Shown here: one piece after another, positions 1 through 6,329 of the stretch
Position numbering within the stretch: the stretch's first letter is position 1
Layout of the letters: each line of letters starts with the position of its first letter
Assembly: GCA_026985615.1 (NCBI GenBank)
Contig: JALSQD010000065.1
Span: 1-28,773 of the forward strand
Reading direction: 5' to 3'
Length of the DNA stretch: 28,773 nt
From: Thermaceae bacterium
GTDB lineage: Bacteria; Deinococcota; Deinococci; Deinococcales; Marinithermaceae
The notes under the pieces: model-generated
Seen by the model: the letters and a program-made list of their open reading frames with translations, nothing else
Told to the model about the DNA's origin: nothing
The model's database searches: none
Translations under genes and position numbers: made by a program

Positions 1-266
1 TGGAGGTGGTCGTTCCCGACGAAGAAGACCGCCAGACCGTTCACCGCATCATTTACGATGAACTGGTCCAGGGCGTGATACGCCAGGAGTCGCGCCAGGC
101 CTACCGCGAGGTGATGGCGCGGCTGGCGGAGCGTGGGGCCGAGGGCATCATCCTCGGTTGTACCGAGATCGGGCTGCTGGTGGGGCCGGAAGACGCCCCG
201 GTGCCGGTCTTCGACACCACCGAGATCCACGCCAGGGCTGCGGTCGAGCGGGCGCTGGCGGGGTAG
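1..266 (+). CDS. Aspartate/glutamate racemase family protein, C-terminal part
   Basis: Only the last ~88 codons are inside the window; the reading frame is open through the left edge, so the start lies upstream. The visible part carries the second catalytic-cysteine motif of the cofactor-independent Asp/Glu/hydantoin racemase family (GCTEI, followed by a conserved PVFDTT segment) and ends in the usual short Ala-rich helix. The family interconverts L- and D-amino acids by a two-base mechanism using two cysteines; the first cysteine is outside the window. The substrate cannot be told from this fragment; aspartate or a broad-spectrum amino acid is usual. The gene is followed directly by the remains of a transporter gene. 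The family call is fairly secure, the substrate is not. Confidence 0.85.
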   Translation, partial: EVVVPDEEDRQTVHRIIYDELVQGVIRQESRQAYREVMARLAERGAEGIILGCTEIGLLVGPEDAPVPVFDTTEIHARAAVERALAG

Positions 267-324
267 CGCACGCCGCGCGAGGCGTGGCCGGACCCGGCCG
301 CCCGGCCCCCTTTGGCGCTGGGTC

Positions 325-807
325 GGGGTACCTGCTCGTTAGCCTCTTCGTAGCCAACCTGTTGCCCTGCTGTCTGGAGGCGGCCGGGTACGGTCTGGCG
401 GCACTCGGGACCTTCTATCTTGTCTACCTCGGCGGCACCGCGGAGCGCTGCTGGCCGGACGGCTCGCCCGCCTGCGCGGCCTTGGGGGCGCCGGCGGCTG
501 GATGTTGCTGCTGGCGGCTTTGGGGGCTCCTGACCGCGGCCGCGTTGCTGATCGATTTTACCCTTCTACTCGCCGGGGCCTTTGGGCTACACGCCTTGGC
601 CGAGGTCGCCGCCGGTCGCTGGGGCGCGGGGGTAGGCGGGGCCTACGTGAGCGCCTACTACCTGGGTGGAGCGCTCGCGGACTGGGTCTATCCGTTCTTC
701 CTCGATCGCGGCATGCCTGGGCGATAGCGTTCTAGGTAGCCCTGTTGCTGCTTATGGCCCTGCTGCTCGGGCGGGCGCTAGCCGGTGCCAAAGCTCGGAG
801 CGGGTGA
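325..807 (+). pseudogene. Decayed MFS transporter (YnfM-like), C-terminal half only
   Basis: No single frame is open, but pieced together across frames the region reads as the last six helices of a 12-helix MFS permease. Frame 2 gives a helix ending FYLVYLGG (about 329-440). Frame 1 continues with ALLAGRLARLRG and WMLLLAALGA (about 446-530). Frame 2 resumes with TAAALLIDFTLLLAGAFGLH and a YYLGG motif to about 715. Frame 1 then gives AIAF, an in-frame TAG at 733-735, and a last hydrophobic helix plus a basic tail ending at the TGA at 805-807. The order (loop GRLAR motif, AYYLGG helix, final helix) matches YnfM-type permeases. There are at least three frame changes and one stop, and the N-terminal half is absent. 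The end runs ~56 bp into the convergent peptidase gene. Confidence 0.7.
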
Positions 808-1744
808 AGGCGGCCGGGTCGGTCGTCTGCCCCAGAATGCGCACCTCCCAGTGGAGATGGGGGCCGGTTGAAAGGCCGGTCATGCCTATATAGCCGATCA
901 GGTCGCCCCGCTCCACCGTTTGCCCCGACTCCACCACTCGCTGTGAGAGGTGGTAGTAACCGCTGCACACCCCCAGACCGTGGCGCAGAATTACCGCGTT
1001 GCCGCGCACGTAGAGCTCGTCCGAAAGCCCCACCACCCCCGCGGCAGGAGCGTAGACGGGTGTGCCCTCCTTGCCGCGCAGATCCACCCCGCCGTGCCAG
1101 CCACCGGGTCGGCCGTTGTAGCTGCGACGCGTCCCAAACTCGGAGGTCACCTCGACCTGCTCCAGCGGCCAGCGCCAGGGGCCCTGCCAGCGCACCTCCG
1201 GCGTCCAGGGGCCGCAGGCCTCGAGAAGCCGCGCCTTCTCGGCGCGGATCTTCTCGCGGTCGAGGAGGGCGTTCTTCTCCTCGCTGAGCATGATGTTCTC
1301 GTGCCCGTAACCACCGGCAACCACTAAAAGCTCACCTTTTAAATCAGGACCCTTGAGCACGAAGGGGTAGAGCCCCGGATTGGTGTCTGCGGGCACCGGG
1401 ACCAGCGCCACATCGCTAGCAACCGGCACTTTCAAATTGAAAACCTGCACCGTTCCCACGCCTTCGGGAACGCGAAAGACCGCCGGCTCGCCCTGCACAG
1501 GCGGCCAGGGTGTGACCGAGAGCCCCCACCCTTCCGGCCAAGAGGGGTCTGAGGGAACCACAAGCCTCTGGCCGGCGCGGATCAGGTTGACGTCTTCGAT
1601 GCCGTTGGCTGCAGCTAGGGCCTCGAGTGGCACCCCGTAGGTCTCGGCGATGCGGTAGAGGGTCTCGCCCGGTTGGACTACGTGCACCGGCGCTGCGGCC
1701 AGCGCAAGGCCGATGGTCAGGAAAAGCCAGATGAATCGCTTCAT
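752..1744 (-). CDS. LysM-domain M23 family metallopeptidase
   Basis: A 330-aa exported cell-wall enzyme. Residues 1-18 form a signal peptide (MKRFIWLFLT followed by an Ala-rich stretch). Residues ~21-64 are one LysM peptidoglycan-binding repeat. Residues ~75-145 look like a beta-rich linker domain, followed by a short charged helix. Residues ~190-312 are the M23 (lysostaphin/LytM-type) zinc peptidase domain. The zinc and catalytic residues are present: H217 and D221 (HGGVD), H265, and H296/H298 (HLHWE), so activity is expected. The family cleaves peptide cross-links in peptidoglycan. The start ATG overlaps the stop of the upstream thioesterase gene (ATGA), suggesting translational coupling. 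The biological pairing with a thioesterase is unexplained. Annotation is secure at family level. Confidence 0.92.
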   Translation of the reverse strand: MKRFIWLFLTIGLALAAAPVHVVQPGETLYRIAETYGVPLEALAAANGIEDVNLIRAGQRLVVPSDPSWPEGWGLSVTPWPPVQGEPAVFRVPEGVGTVQVFNLKVPVASDVALVPVPADTNPGLYPFVLKGPDLKGELLVVAGGYGHENIMLSEEKNALLDREKIRAEKARLLEACGPWTPEVRWQGPWRWPLEQVEVTSEFGTRRSYNGRPGGWHGGVDLRGKEGTPVYAPAAGVVGLSDELYVRGNAVILRHGLGVCSGYYHLSQRVVESGQTVERGDLIGYIGMTGLSTGPHLHWEVRILGQTTDPAAFTRSELWHRLAPARAAGP

Positions 1745-2208
1745 TTCGCAGCCATCGTTTCCGGCATCAAGACGAGCACCGCGTGTCCCTTGGCGACGAG
1801 TTTATCACCGGCAAACATCTCGGTGTCGACGACCACCTTGCGTGCCTTCACCTCGACCTCGTGGCCCACCAGCCGCAGCTCCGCGCCCAGCGGCGTGGGG
1901 GCCAGGTAGTCGACCTCCAGGTGGGCGGTGACGAAGCGGGGAGCCTCTTCGCTGCCGGGTTCCTTGCCCTCGGACCGCATTTTGAAGATGGCTGCCGAGC
2001 CGGTGGAGTGGCAGTCGATCAGACTGGCGATCAGGCCGCCGTAGACGAAGCCGGGGATGGCGGTGTGGTAGGGCTCGGGGATGAAGCGACTCTCGGTGTG
2101 CTCGCCCGCGGGATAGGTCTTGAGCTGGTAACCGTGGGGATTCAGGCGTCCGCAGCCGTAGCAGTGGGCTACGTCGTCGGGGTAGGTGTCCTGAATGGCG
2201 ATGCGCAT
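1741..2208 (-). CDS. PaaI/YbgC-like hotdog-fold thioesterase
   Basis: A 155-aa single-domain protein of the 4HBT superfamily. An N-terminal Cys-containing segment (CYGCGRLNPHG, residues 16-26) precedes the hotdog fold. The central-helix motif VYGGLIASLIDCHS (56-68) matches the region that holds the catalytic residue in PaaI-type acyl-CoA thioesterases, and the following strand HLEVDYLAPTPLG is typical. It probably hydrolyses an acyl-CoA thioester; the acyl group is unknown. The ATG lies five bases behind a TAGCCT box and has no well-spaced Shine-Dalgarno sequence, so the mRNA may be leaderless. It is the first gene of a two-gene unit with the M23 peptidase. Confidence 0.85.
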   Translation of the reverse strand: MRIAIQDTYPDDVAHCYGCGRLNPHGYQLKTYPAGEHTESRFIPEPYHTAIPGFVYGGLIASLIDCHSTGSAAIFKMRSEGKEPGSEEAPRFVTAHLEVDYLAPTPLGAELRLVGHEVEVKARKVVVDTEMFAGDKLVAKGHAVLVLMPETMAAK

Positions 2209-2213
2209 ACCTC

Positions 2214-2219
2214 AGGCTA
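2214..2219 (-). promoter_or_regulatory. Possible leaderless -10 element of the thioesterase gene
   Basis: On the minus strand TAGCCT is followed by five bases (GAGGT) and then the ATG at 2208. This TANNNT-N5-ATG layout fits a leaderless promoter. I see no clear -35 box, and the GAGG next to the ATG could also act as a badly spaced ribosome site. Confidence 0.35.
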
Positions 2220-2222
2220 CCC

Positions 2223-2251
2223 AAAAATGACCGGCCGCAGGGCGGCCGGTC
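2223..2251 (-). terminator. Intrinsic terminator of the 49-aa ORF
   Basis: On the minus strand a perfect 10-bp stem (GACCGGCCGC / GCGGCCGGTC) with a three-base loop is followed by ATTTTTGG, a short T-tract. It lies 24 bp behind the stop codon of the small ORF and just before the thioesterase promoter, so it separates the two transcription units. Confidence 0.65.
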
Positions 2252-2274
2252 GGGTATGGATGTATGAGAGCGGG

Positions 2275-2424
2275 CTACCACTCGAGGCTCATTAGCTCCT
2301 GGTGGATGCGGCGTTTTTTGTCGTCGTCTAGGGGTGGGCTATGGTTGTTATCAAAGTCGATTTCGAAAAACTGGTTTGCTTCGCTTTGCCCGAAATCTGG
2401 ATAGGTTTTGCTCTCTTGCTGCAT
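2275..2424 (-). CDS. Small protein of 49 aa, function unknown
   Basis: This short frame begins with ATG at 2424, five bases behind a strong GGAGG ribosome site, and ends in TAG at 2277-2275. The peptide starts MQQESKTYPDFGQSEANQFF, contains a run of Asp followed by basic residues (DDDKKRR), and ends ELMSLEW. It is very hydrophilic, with no signal peptide, no membrane helix and no cysteine. A hairpin with a T-tract lies just downstream on the same strand, so it looks like a complete monocistronic unit. It is divergent from the lipoprotein gene that begins near 2500. I do not recognise a family; a small regulatory or binding protein would fit but is only a guess. Confidence 0.5.
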   Translation of the reverse strand: MQQESKTYPDFGQSEANQFFEIDFDNNHSPPLDDDKKRRIHQELMSLEW

Positions 2425-2507
2425 GGCATCCTCCCTTGCTCAACTCAAGACTAGAGAGCTTGTCGCAGCCGCAACACCCCTAAATGAGGGCCCCAAAATG
2501 GGGGTAA

Positions 2508-3299
2508 ATAAAAAAGCATTTATATTTTTTATTGACTGCGGCGCTCCTCGTTGGTGTGCTCTCGGCGTGCGACGACCTGGTTTCGTTGCTAGATGACGCG
2601 ACCCTGTCCGGAACTGTGGTGGACGCCACCACGGGCGAGGGGATAAGTGGCGCGCAGGCCTGTTTGGTGGCTACGGGCGAGTGTGCCTTAACGGATGTCG
2701 AGGGCGCTTTTACGTTAAGCGGCTTGCCGGAGGGTAGCCAGACCATCGAGGTTAGCGCTACCGGCTACACTACTTTGCGTCAGAGCGTAAGCCTCGTCAA
2801 CGGCGAGACCGCGGAGGCGACCTTCATGCTGAACCCCTCGCTTGCCCAAGGCGAATACCGCGTCGTGCTGAGCTGGGGCAGTAACCCCGAGGGCCTGGAC
2901 TCCCATTTGTGGGTTCCACTCGCGGATGGCACGTACTACGAGGTTTACTTTGATGATGAGGGTACCTGTAGCAGCGATCCGTGGGCATGTCTCGATGTAG
3001 ACGACACCGACGGTTACGGTCCGGAGACCATCACCATCGCCCAGATGCAAGGCGGTGTTTACAGCTATGCGGTTCACTGGTACTCGGGTACGGGCACCTG
3101 GGCTGGCTCGGAGGCGGTTGTTCGCCTTTACGATGCCGGCGGGTTGGTGCGGGAATTTTCTGCTCCGAATGACTCCACTTACGGCGAAGACAGCTGGTGG
3201 TACGTCTTTGATCTCGAAAACGGCGTGGTGACCTCCAAGGACCTGCTAAGCACCACCCCTCCCCTCCCCTCGAGCGTCTCGCTCCAGCGAGTCAAGTAG
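2508..3299 (+). CDS. Lipoprotein with carboxypeptidase-regulatory-like and YfaP-like domains
   Basis: The frame runs to TAG at 3297-3299. The first conventional start, TTG at 2532, would give only MTAALLVGVLSAC, with no basic N-region. Reading back to ATA at 2508 adds IKKHLYFL, which gives a textbook lipoprotein signal peptide with lipobox LSAC. Alternatively, ATG at 2498, seven bases behind GAGGG, encodes MGVNKK and joins this frame if one base is lost from the A6 (2510-2515) or T6 (2525-2530) run. The mature protein starts with a Cna-B/carboxypeptidase-regulatory-like beta domain (SGTVVDATTGEGISGA ... TGYTT). It continues with a region resembling the YfaP/DUF2135 family (VVLSWGSNPEGLDSHLWVP; VRLYDAGG). 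It is probably anchored at the cell envelope; the role is unknown. The start is unresolved. Confidence 0.75.
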   Translation: MKKHLYFLLTAALLVGVLSACDDLVSLLDDATLSGTVVDATTGEGISGAQACLVATGECALTDVEGAFTLSGLPEGSQTIEVSATGYTTLRQSVSLVNGETAEATFMLNPSLAQGEYRVVLSWGSNPEGLDSHLWVPLADGTYYEVYFDDEGTCSSDPWACLDVDDTDGYGPETITIAQMQGGVYSYAVHWYSGTGTWAGSEAVVRLYDAGGLVREFSAPNDSTYGEDSWWYVFDLENGVVTSKDLLSTTPPLPSSVSLQRVK

Positions 3300-3315
3300 A
3301 CTGCGGCCGAATCGC

Positions 3316-3351
3316 GACCAGCCAGGCGGCGCCGGCGCCGCCTGGCTGGTC
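3316..3351 (+). terminator. 36-nt perfect palindrome, probable terminator
   Basis: Two exact 18-nt arms (starting GACCAGCCAGG, centred between 3333 and 3334) have no spacer and lie 17 bp behind the lipoprotein stop. No T-tract follows. The position between two plus-strand genes suggests a terminator or transcript-end stabiliser. Confidence 0.55.
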
Positions 3352-3402
3352 TGTGGGATTGCTGGGCCGATAGACTGGATAGGCTTGATGGAGGCCTGCT
3401 AC

Positions 3403-4464
3403 ATGAACTCTACGACGCGCTACACCCTTGCCAGCTTCTTTCTTCTCTTCCTCCTAGGGGCCTTCGTGGCCACGCCCGGGGCCGTACTGCCCGCGTGGCG
3501 GCTGGAGTTTGGCGTGCAGGAGGCCATGGCAGCCTTTTTCCATGCCCAACTCCTGGGGCTTTTGCTCGGGGTGAGCCTCGCCATCCGGCTGCGCCGCCGT
3601 CACCCGCTCGTGCCCTTGGCGGCGGTGGCGCTTGGGATGGGCTACGCCGCGATGGCGCTGGCCCCGGCCTTCGGCTGGGTGGTGCTGGCGGCGGGGGTGG
3701 CGGGCCTGGCCCAGGGGGTGCTGAATGTCCACGCCAACGGCTTGGTAGGTGAGCTGCATCCCGAGCGCAGGGTTCTGATGCTCAACCGCGTGAACGCGGC
3801 CTTCGGGCTGGGGGCGGTATCCGCGCCGCTTTTGATGACGCTTTTGCCCTGGCGGGCTGCGTTTTGGGGGTTTGCGCTGGCCTTCTTCGCCTCCGCGGTG
3901 CTGGCCTGGGGCGCGCCGCCCACAGCTTCGGCAAGTAGCCGTGTTTCCTGGTCGAGTCTGCGGGCAGCGCTGCCGCTGTTGCTGGCCGTGGGGCTTTACG
4001 TGGGCGTGGAGGCCTCAATCTCGGCCTGGAGCGGGGCCTACCTGGCCGAGCTTGGGTACCCGCTGCGCCTGGCTGGGCTGCTGCTTTCGGTTTACTGGTT
4101 CCTGCTCACGTTGAGCCGGCTGGGGCTCGCCCACTGGGTGGCGGCGGCGCCGTTGCAGCGGCTGCGCCAGCTCACCGCCGCCAGCCTGGGGGTGCTAGCC
4201 GCCCTTTTTTGGCCGCCCCTGGCTCCACTCTTTCCGCTAGCGGCGATCTTTTTTGGCCCGATTTTCGGGACCAGCTTCGCCTACATTCAGGGCCGCTACG
4301 GGCAGGAATGGACGGCGGGGATGTTCTACGCTGCAGCGCTGGGGAGCACGCTGGCGCCCTCGCTGTTTGCCTGGTTGCCCGATCCACGCTGGATACCGCT
4401 CGGCTTTTTGTTTTTGGGTGGACTCTTGTTCGCGAGTGTGGCCCACGCCGAGCGCCGGGCTTGA
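3403..4464 (+). CDS. MFS transporter
   Basis: A 353-aa permease with about 12 hydrophobic helices, a loop between helices 2 and 3 rich in Arg (RLRRRHP) and a central loop near residue 170-185 separating the two six-helix halves. The N-terminal half contains a GLAQGVLNVHANGLVGE segment, resembling fucose-permease-like (FHS) MFS proteins, and the C-terminal half contains GPIFGTSFAYIQGRYG. The start is placed at ATG 3403 because GGAGG at 3390-3394 sits eight bases before it; an in-frame TTG at 3385 is less likely. It is convergent with the enolase-superfamily gene, the stops being one base apart. Its substrate may be related to that gene's product, but this is inference from adjacency only. Confidence 0.88.
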   Translation: MNSTTRYTLASFFLLFLLGAFVATPGAVLPAWRLEFGVQEAMAAFFHAQLLGLLLGVSLAIRLRRRHPLVPLAAVALGMGYAAMALAPAFGWVVLAAGVAGLAQGVLNVHANGLVGELHPERRVLMLNRVNAAFGLGAVSAPLLMTLLPWRAAFWGFALAFFASAVLAWGAPPTASASSRVSWSSLRAALPLLLAVGLYVGVEASISAWSGAYLAELGYPLRLAGLLLSVYWFLLTLSRLGLAHWVAAAPLQRLRQLTAASLGVLAALFWPPLAPLFPLAAIFFGPIFGTSFAYIQGRYGQEWTAGMFYAAALGSTLAPSLFAWLPDPRWIPLGFLFLGGLLFASVAHAERRA

Positions 4465-4465
4465 G

Positions 4466-5536
4466 TTAGAGGGCATAGTGCTCGAAGGCGCGGGGGTCGA
4501 AGGCGACCTCGAGCAGGTCCTCGCGGTAGAGCCAGCCGTCGCGTAGCTTGGGGAACGGCGCGAAGCCCCCTTCGGCGAGGAGGTGGAAGGCGAGCTCGCT
4601 GGGGCGGGTAATCGCCGGGTGAAAGGCCAGCAACGCGGCCCGAGCGGCACCGAAGCTGCTCATCGCCTGGGAGCCGATCATGGCTTCCTTCCCGCGCACG
4701 CGACTGCGTTCGAGTTGCCCGATGCTCCAGCAAAAGCCGGTACGCGCCGGCTTGACGTTGGCGATGTCGAAGGTGTCGAGCTCGAGCTCGCGCCAGAGCT
4801 CGCGCAGGGTGAAGATCGAGTCGTCGGCGATGAGTGGCAACACCCCGGCGGCACGCAGTGCCTGCCGCTCGTGTACGAACTCTGCTGGCAGGGGCTCTTC
4901 CACCATCGTCACTCCCAGCGCGTGCCAGCGCTCGAGCATGCGCGCGGCTTTCTTCAGCGGCAGTGTTTCGTTGGCGTCCACGTAGACCTCGACGTCGGGG
5001 AAGGCCTCGCGCAGGGCGCGGATACGGGTGAGGTCGCCGTCGCTGCCATCGACTTTGAGCTTGAAGACGCGGACGCCGCGCTCGTGGGCGAAGGCTGCAC
5101 TTTGGAGCACGGTGTTCACGTCGCCCTGGCCCACGATGAAGCTGACGCGCACCCGCTCGTGCTCGTGGGGCAGGAGGTCGGCGAGCCGCTTGCTCTGCGC
5201 CGCTGCGCGGGCGTCCCACAGCGCCATCTCCAGGGCCGCCTTGGCTCCGTAGTTGAAAGGGAGCCGGTCCAGGGTGCGGCGTACCTGGGCCGGGGCGTCG
5301 AGGTCGACCTCGTGTAGGAGCGGCTCGAGCCAGCGCACCGCGCCGCGCAGGCTCTCGGCGGTCTCGCCGTAGATGGTGGGGCGCAGCGCCGCCTCGGCGC
5401 GCCCCACGAAGCCGCCCTCCAGGTGCACCTCAACGAGCACGTGTTCGAGCGCGGTCAGGCGCTTGCCCACGCCCCAGCGCAGCTCGGCGGCCAGCGGGAT
5501 GCGAAACGGGCGCAGGCGGATTTCCTTGAGCTTCAT
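4466..5536 (-). CDS. Enolase-superfamily enzyme (mandelate racemase/muconate-lactonizing type)
   Basis: A 356-aa protein with the capping domain (1-125) and TIM-barrel catalytic domain. The residues expected for this branch are visible: the KxK pair K159/K161 (FKLKV), metal ligands D187 (VDAN), E213 or E214 (VEEP) and D238 (ADDS), and K262 (NVKPA) on the opposite face. This Lys/Lys arrangement is that of dipeptide epimerases, o-succinylbenzoate synthases and N-acyl amino acid racemases. The substrate cannot be assigned. The usual ADES motif is ADDS here. The start ATG 5536 has AGGAGG seven bases upstream and overlaps the kinase stop (ATGA), so the two are probably co-translated. A second, distinct member of the superfamily lies at 8624-9610. 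Confidence 0.87.
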   Translation of the reverse strand: MKLKEIRLRPFRIPLAAELRWGVGKRLTALEHVLVEVHLEGGFVGRAEAALRPTIYGETAESLRGAVRWLEPLLHEVDLDAPAQVRRTLDRLPFNYGAKAALEMALWDARAAAQSKRLADLLPHEHERVRVSFIVGQGDVNTVLQSAAFAHERGVRVFKLKVDGSDGDLTRIRALREAFPDVEVYVDANETLPLKKAARMLERWHALGVTMVEEPLPAEFVHERQALRAAGVLPLIADDSIFTLRELWRELELDTFDIANVKPARTGFCWSIGQLERSRVRGKEAMIGSQAMSSFGAARAALLAFHPAITRPSELAFHLLAEGGFAPFPKLRDGWLYREDLLEVAFDPRAFEHYAL

Positions 5537-6252
5537 CGCCCAACCTCCTGCAGCCAGGCGCGGGTGCGCCGGGCCGCCGCCTCGGGGTCGATACGGGTGG
5601 CGTCGAGAAAGAGCGCGCGCCGGCATCTCGCGAGCGCGCGCCGGGGGCCCTCTGGGCGATAGTTCTTCTGCTCCTCGACCACGATCTTTAGCTTGGCGAT
5701 CAGATCTTCGAGTGGGTAGCCGCGGCCGAGCAGCCGGTCCAGCTCGCTCTGCGCGAGCATCCCTTCGGCGAGTTCGCGAAAGCGGGCGATCTCCTCGCGG
5801 CTGACGGCCGCGTGGTCGAAGCGTTCGCCGCGGCCCAGCAGGCGCTCGAGCCGCACCGCCGCAGGGGCCTCGAGCACCACGAAGTAGGCCCGGTCGAAGT
5901 GCTCGCGGGCGTAACGCGCCTCGGCCTCGCCGCGCAGCCCGTCGAAGACGAGCGGCCAGACGGGTTCGGTGTGGGCGGCTGCCAGCGCTTCCGCCAGGCC
6001 GCCGGGGTGCTCCATGCGCCAGCGGGCTGTTAAGCGAAAGCGTTCTGTGCGGTTGAGGCCCTCGGGTAAGGCGCCTAGTTGCGGCAAGACGTAGCGGTTC
6101 ACCAGTTCGCGGCGGCCCAGCAGCGTGGGCCAGCCCAGGGCGCGGGTGAAGCTGGTCTTGCCCACGCCGGTAAGGCCCACGACGATCAGCAGGGGAAGCT
6201 CGGTGAGGGGGCGGGTACCGGGGGCGGGTTCGAAGCGGAGCGCGTGCGGCAC
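5533..6252 (-). CDS. P-loop kinase-like protein, nucleotide-kinase type
   Basis: About 239 aa from GTG at 6252, or 245 aa from ATG at 6270. A Walker A motif GLTGVGKT lies near residues 26-33 of the shorter form, followed by hydrophobic strands and a lid-like segment (FDGLRGEAEARYA, then VRLERLLGRGERFD). This pattern resembles dephospho-CoA kinase/AAA_33-type small-molecule kinases. GTG 6252 is preferred because CATAAT lies six bases before it and ATG 6270 has no ribosome site. The phosphate acceptor is unknown. It overlaps the enolase-superfamily gene by four bases, so the two enzymes probably serve one pathway, possibly modifying an acid, sugar or small peptide. The P-loop assignment is solid, the substrate is not. 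Confidence 0.75.
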   Translation of the reverse strand: MPHALRFEPAPGTRPLTELPLLIVVGLTGVGKTSFTRALGWPTLLGRRELVNRYVLPQLGALPEGLNRTERFRLTARWRMEHPGGLAEALAAAHTEPVWPLVFDGLRGEAEARYAREHFDRAYFVVLEAPAAVRLERLLGRGERFDHAAVSREEIARFRELAEGMLAQSELDRLLGRGYPLEDLIAKLKIVVEEQKNYRPEGPRRALARCRRALFLDATRIDPEAAARRTRAWLQEVGR

Positions 6253-6281
6253 AGGGACATTATGCCCCATACGTTTGAGGG

Positions 6282-6310
6282 TTGCCGGTACTGGCCCCGG
6301 TCAATAGACT
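6282..6310 (+). promoter_or_regulatory. Promoter of the 379-aa lipoprotein gene
   Basis: TTGCCG at 6282-6287 and TAGACT at 6305-6310 are separated by 17 bp, a good sigma-A type arrangement. The start codon follows 19 bp behind the -10 box with GGAGGTG in between. Confidence 0.55.
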
Positions 6311-6329
6311 GGAACTGGAGGTGTCCACG

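Noticed and set aside
2532..3299. TTG at 2532 as the lipoprotein start
   Set aside because: It would leave a 12-residue signal without any positive charge, while the codons just upstream supply a perfect N-region and hydrophobic core.
4326..5219. 297-codon open frame on the minus strand overlapping the enolase-superfamily gene
   Set aside because: It is very rich in Arg, Ala and Pro, has no domain, and lies fully inside a gene with clear catalytic motifs; it is a G+C shadow frame.
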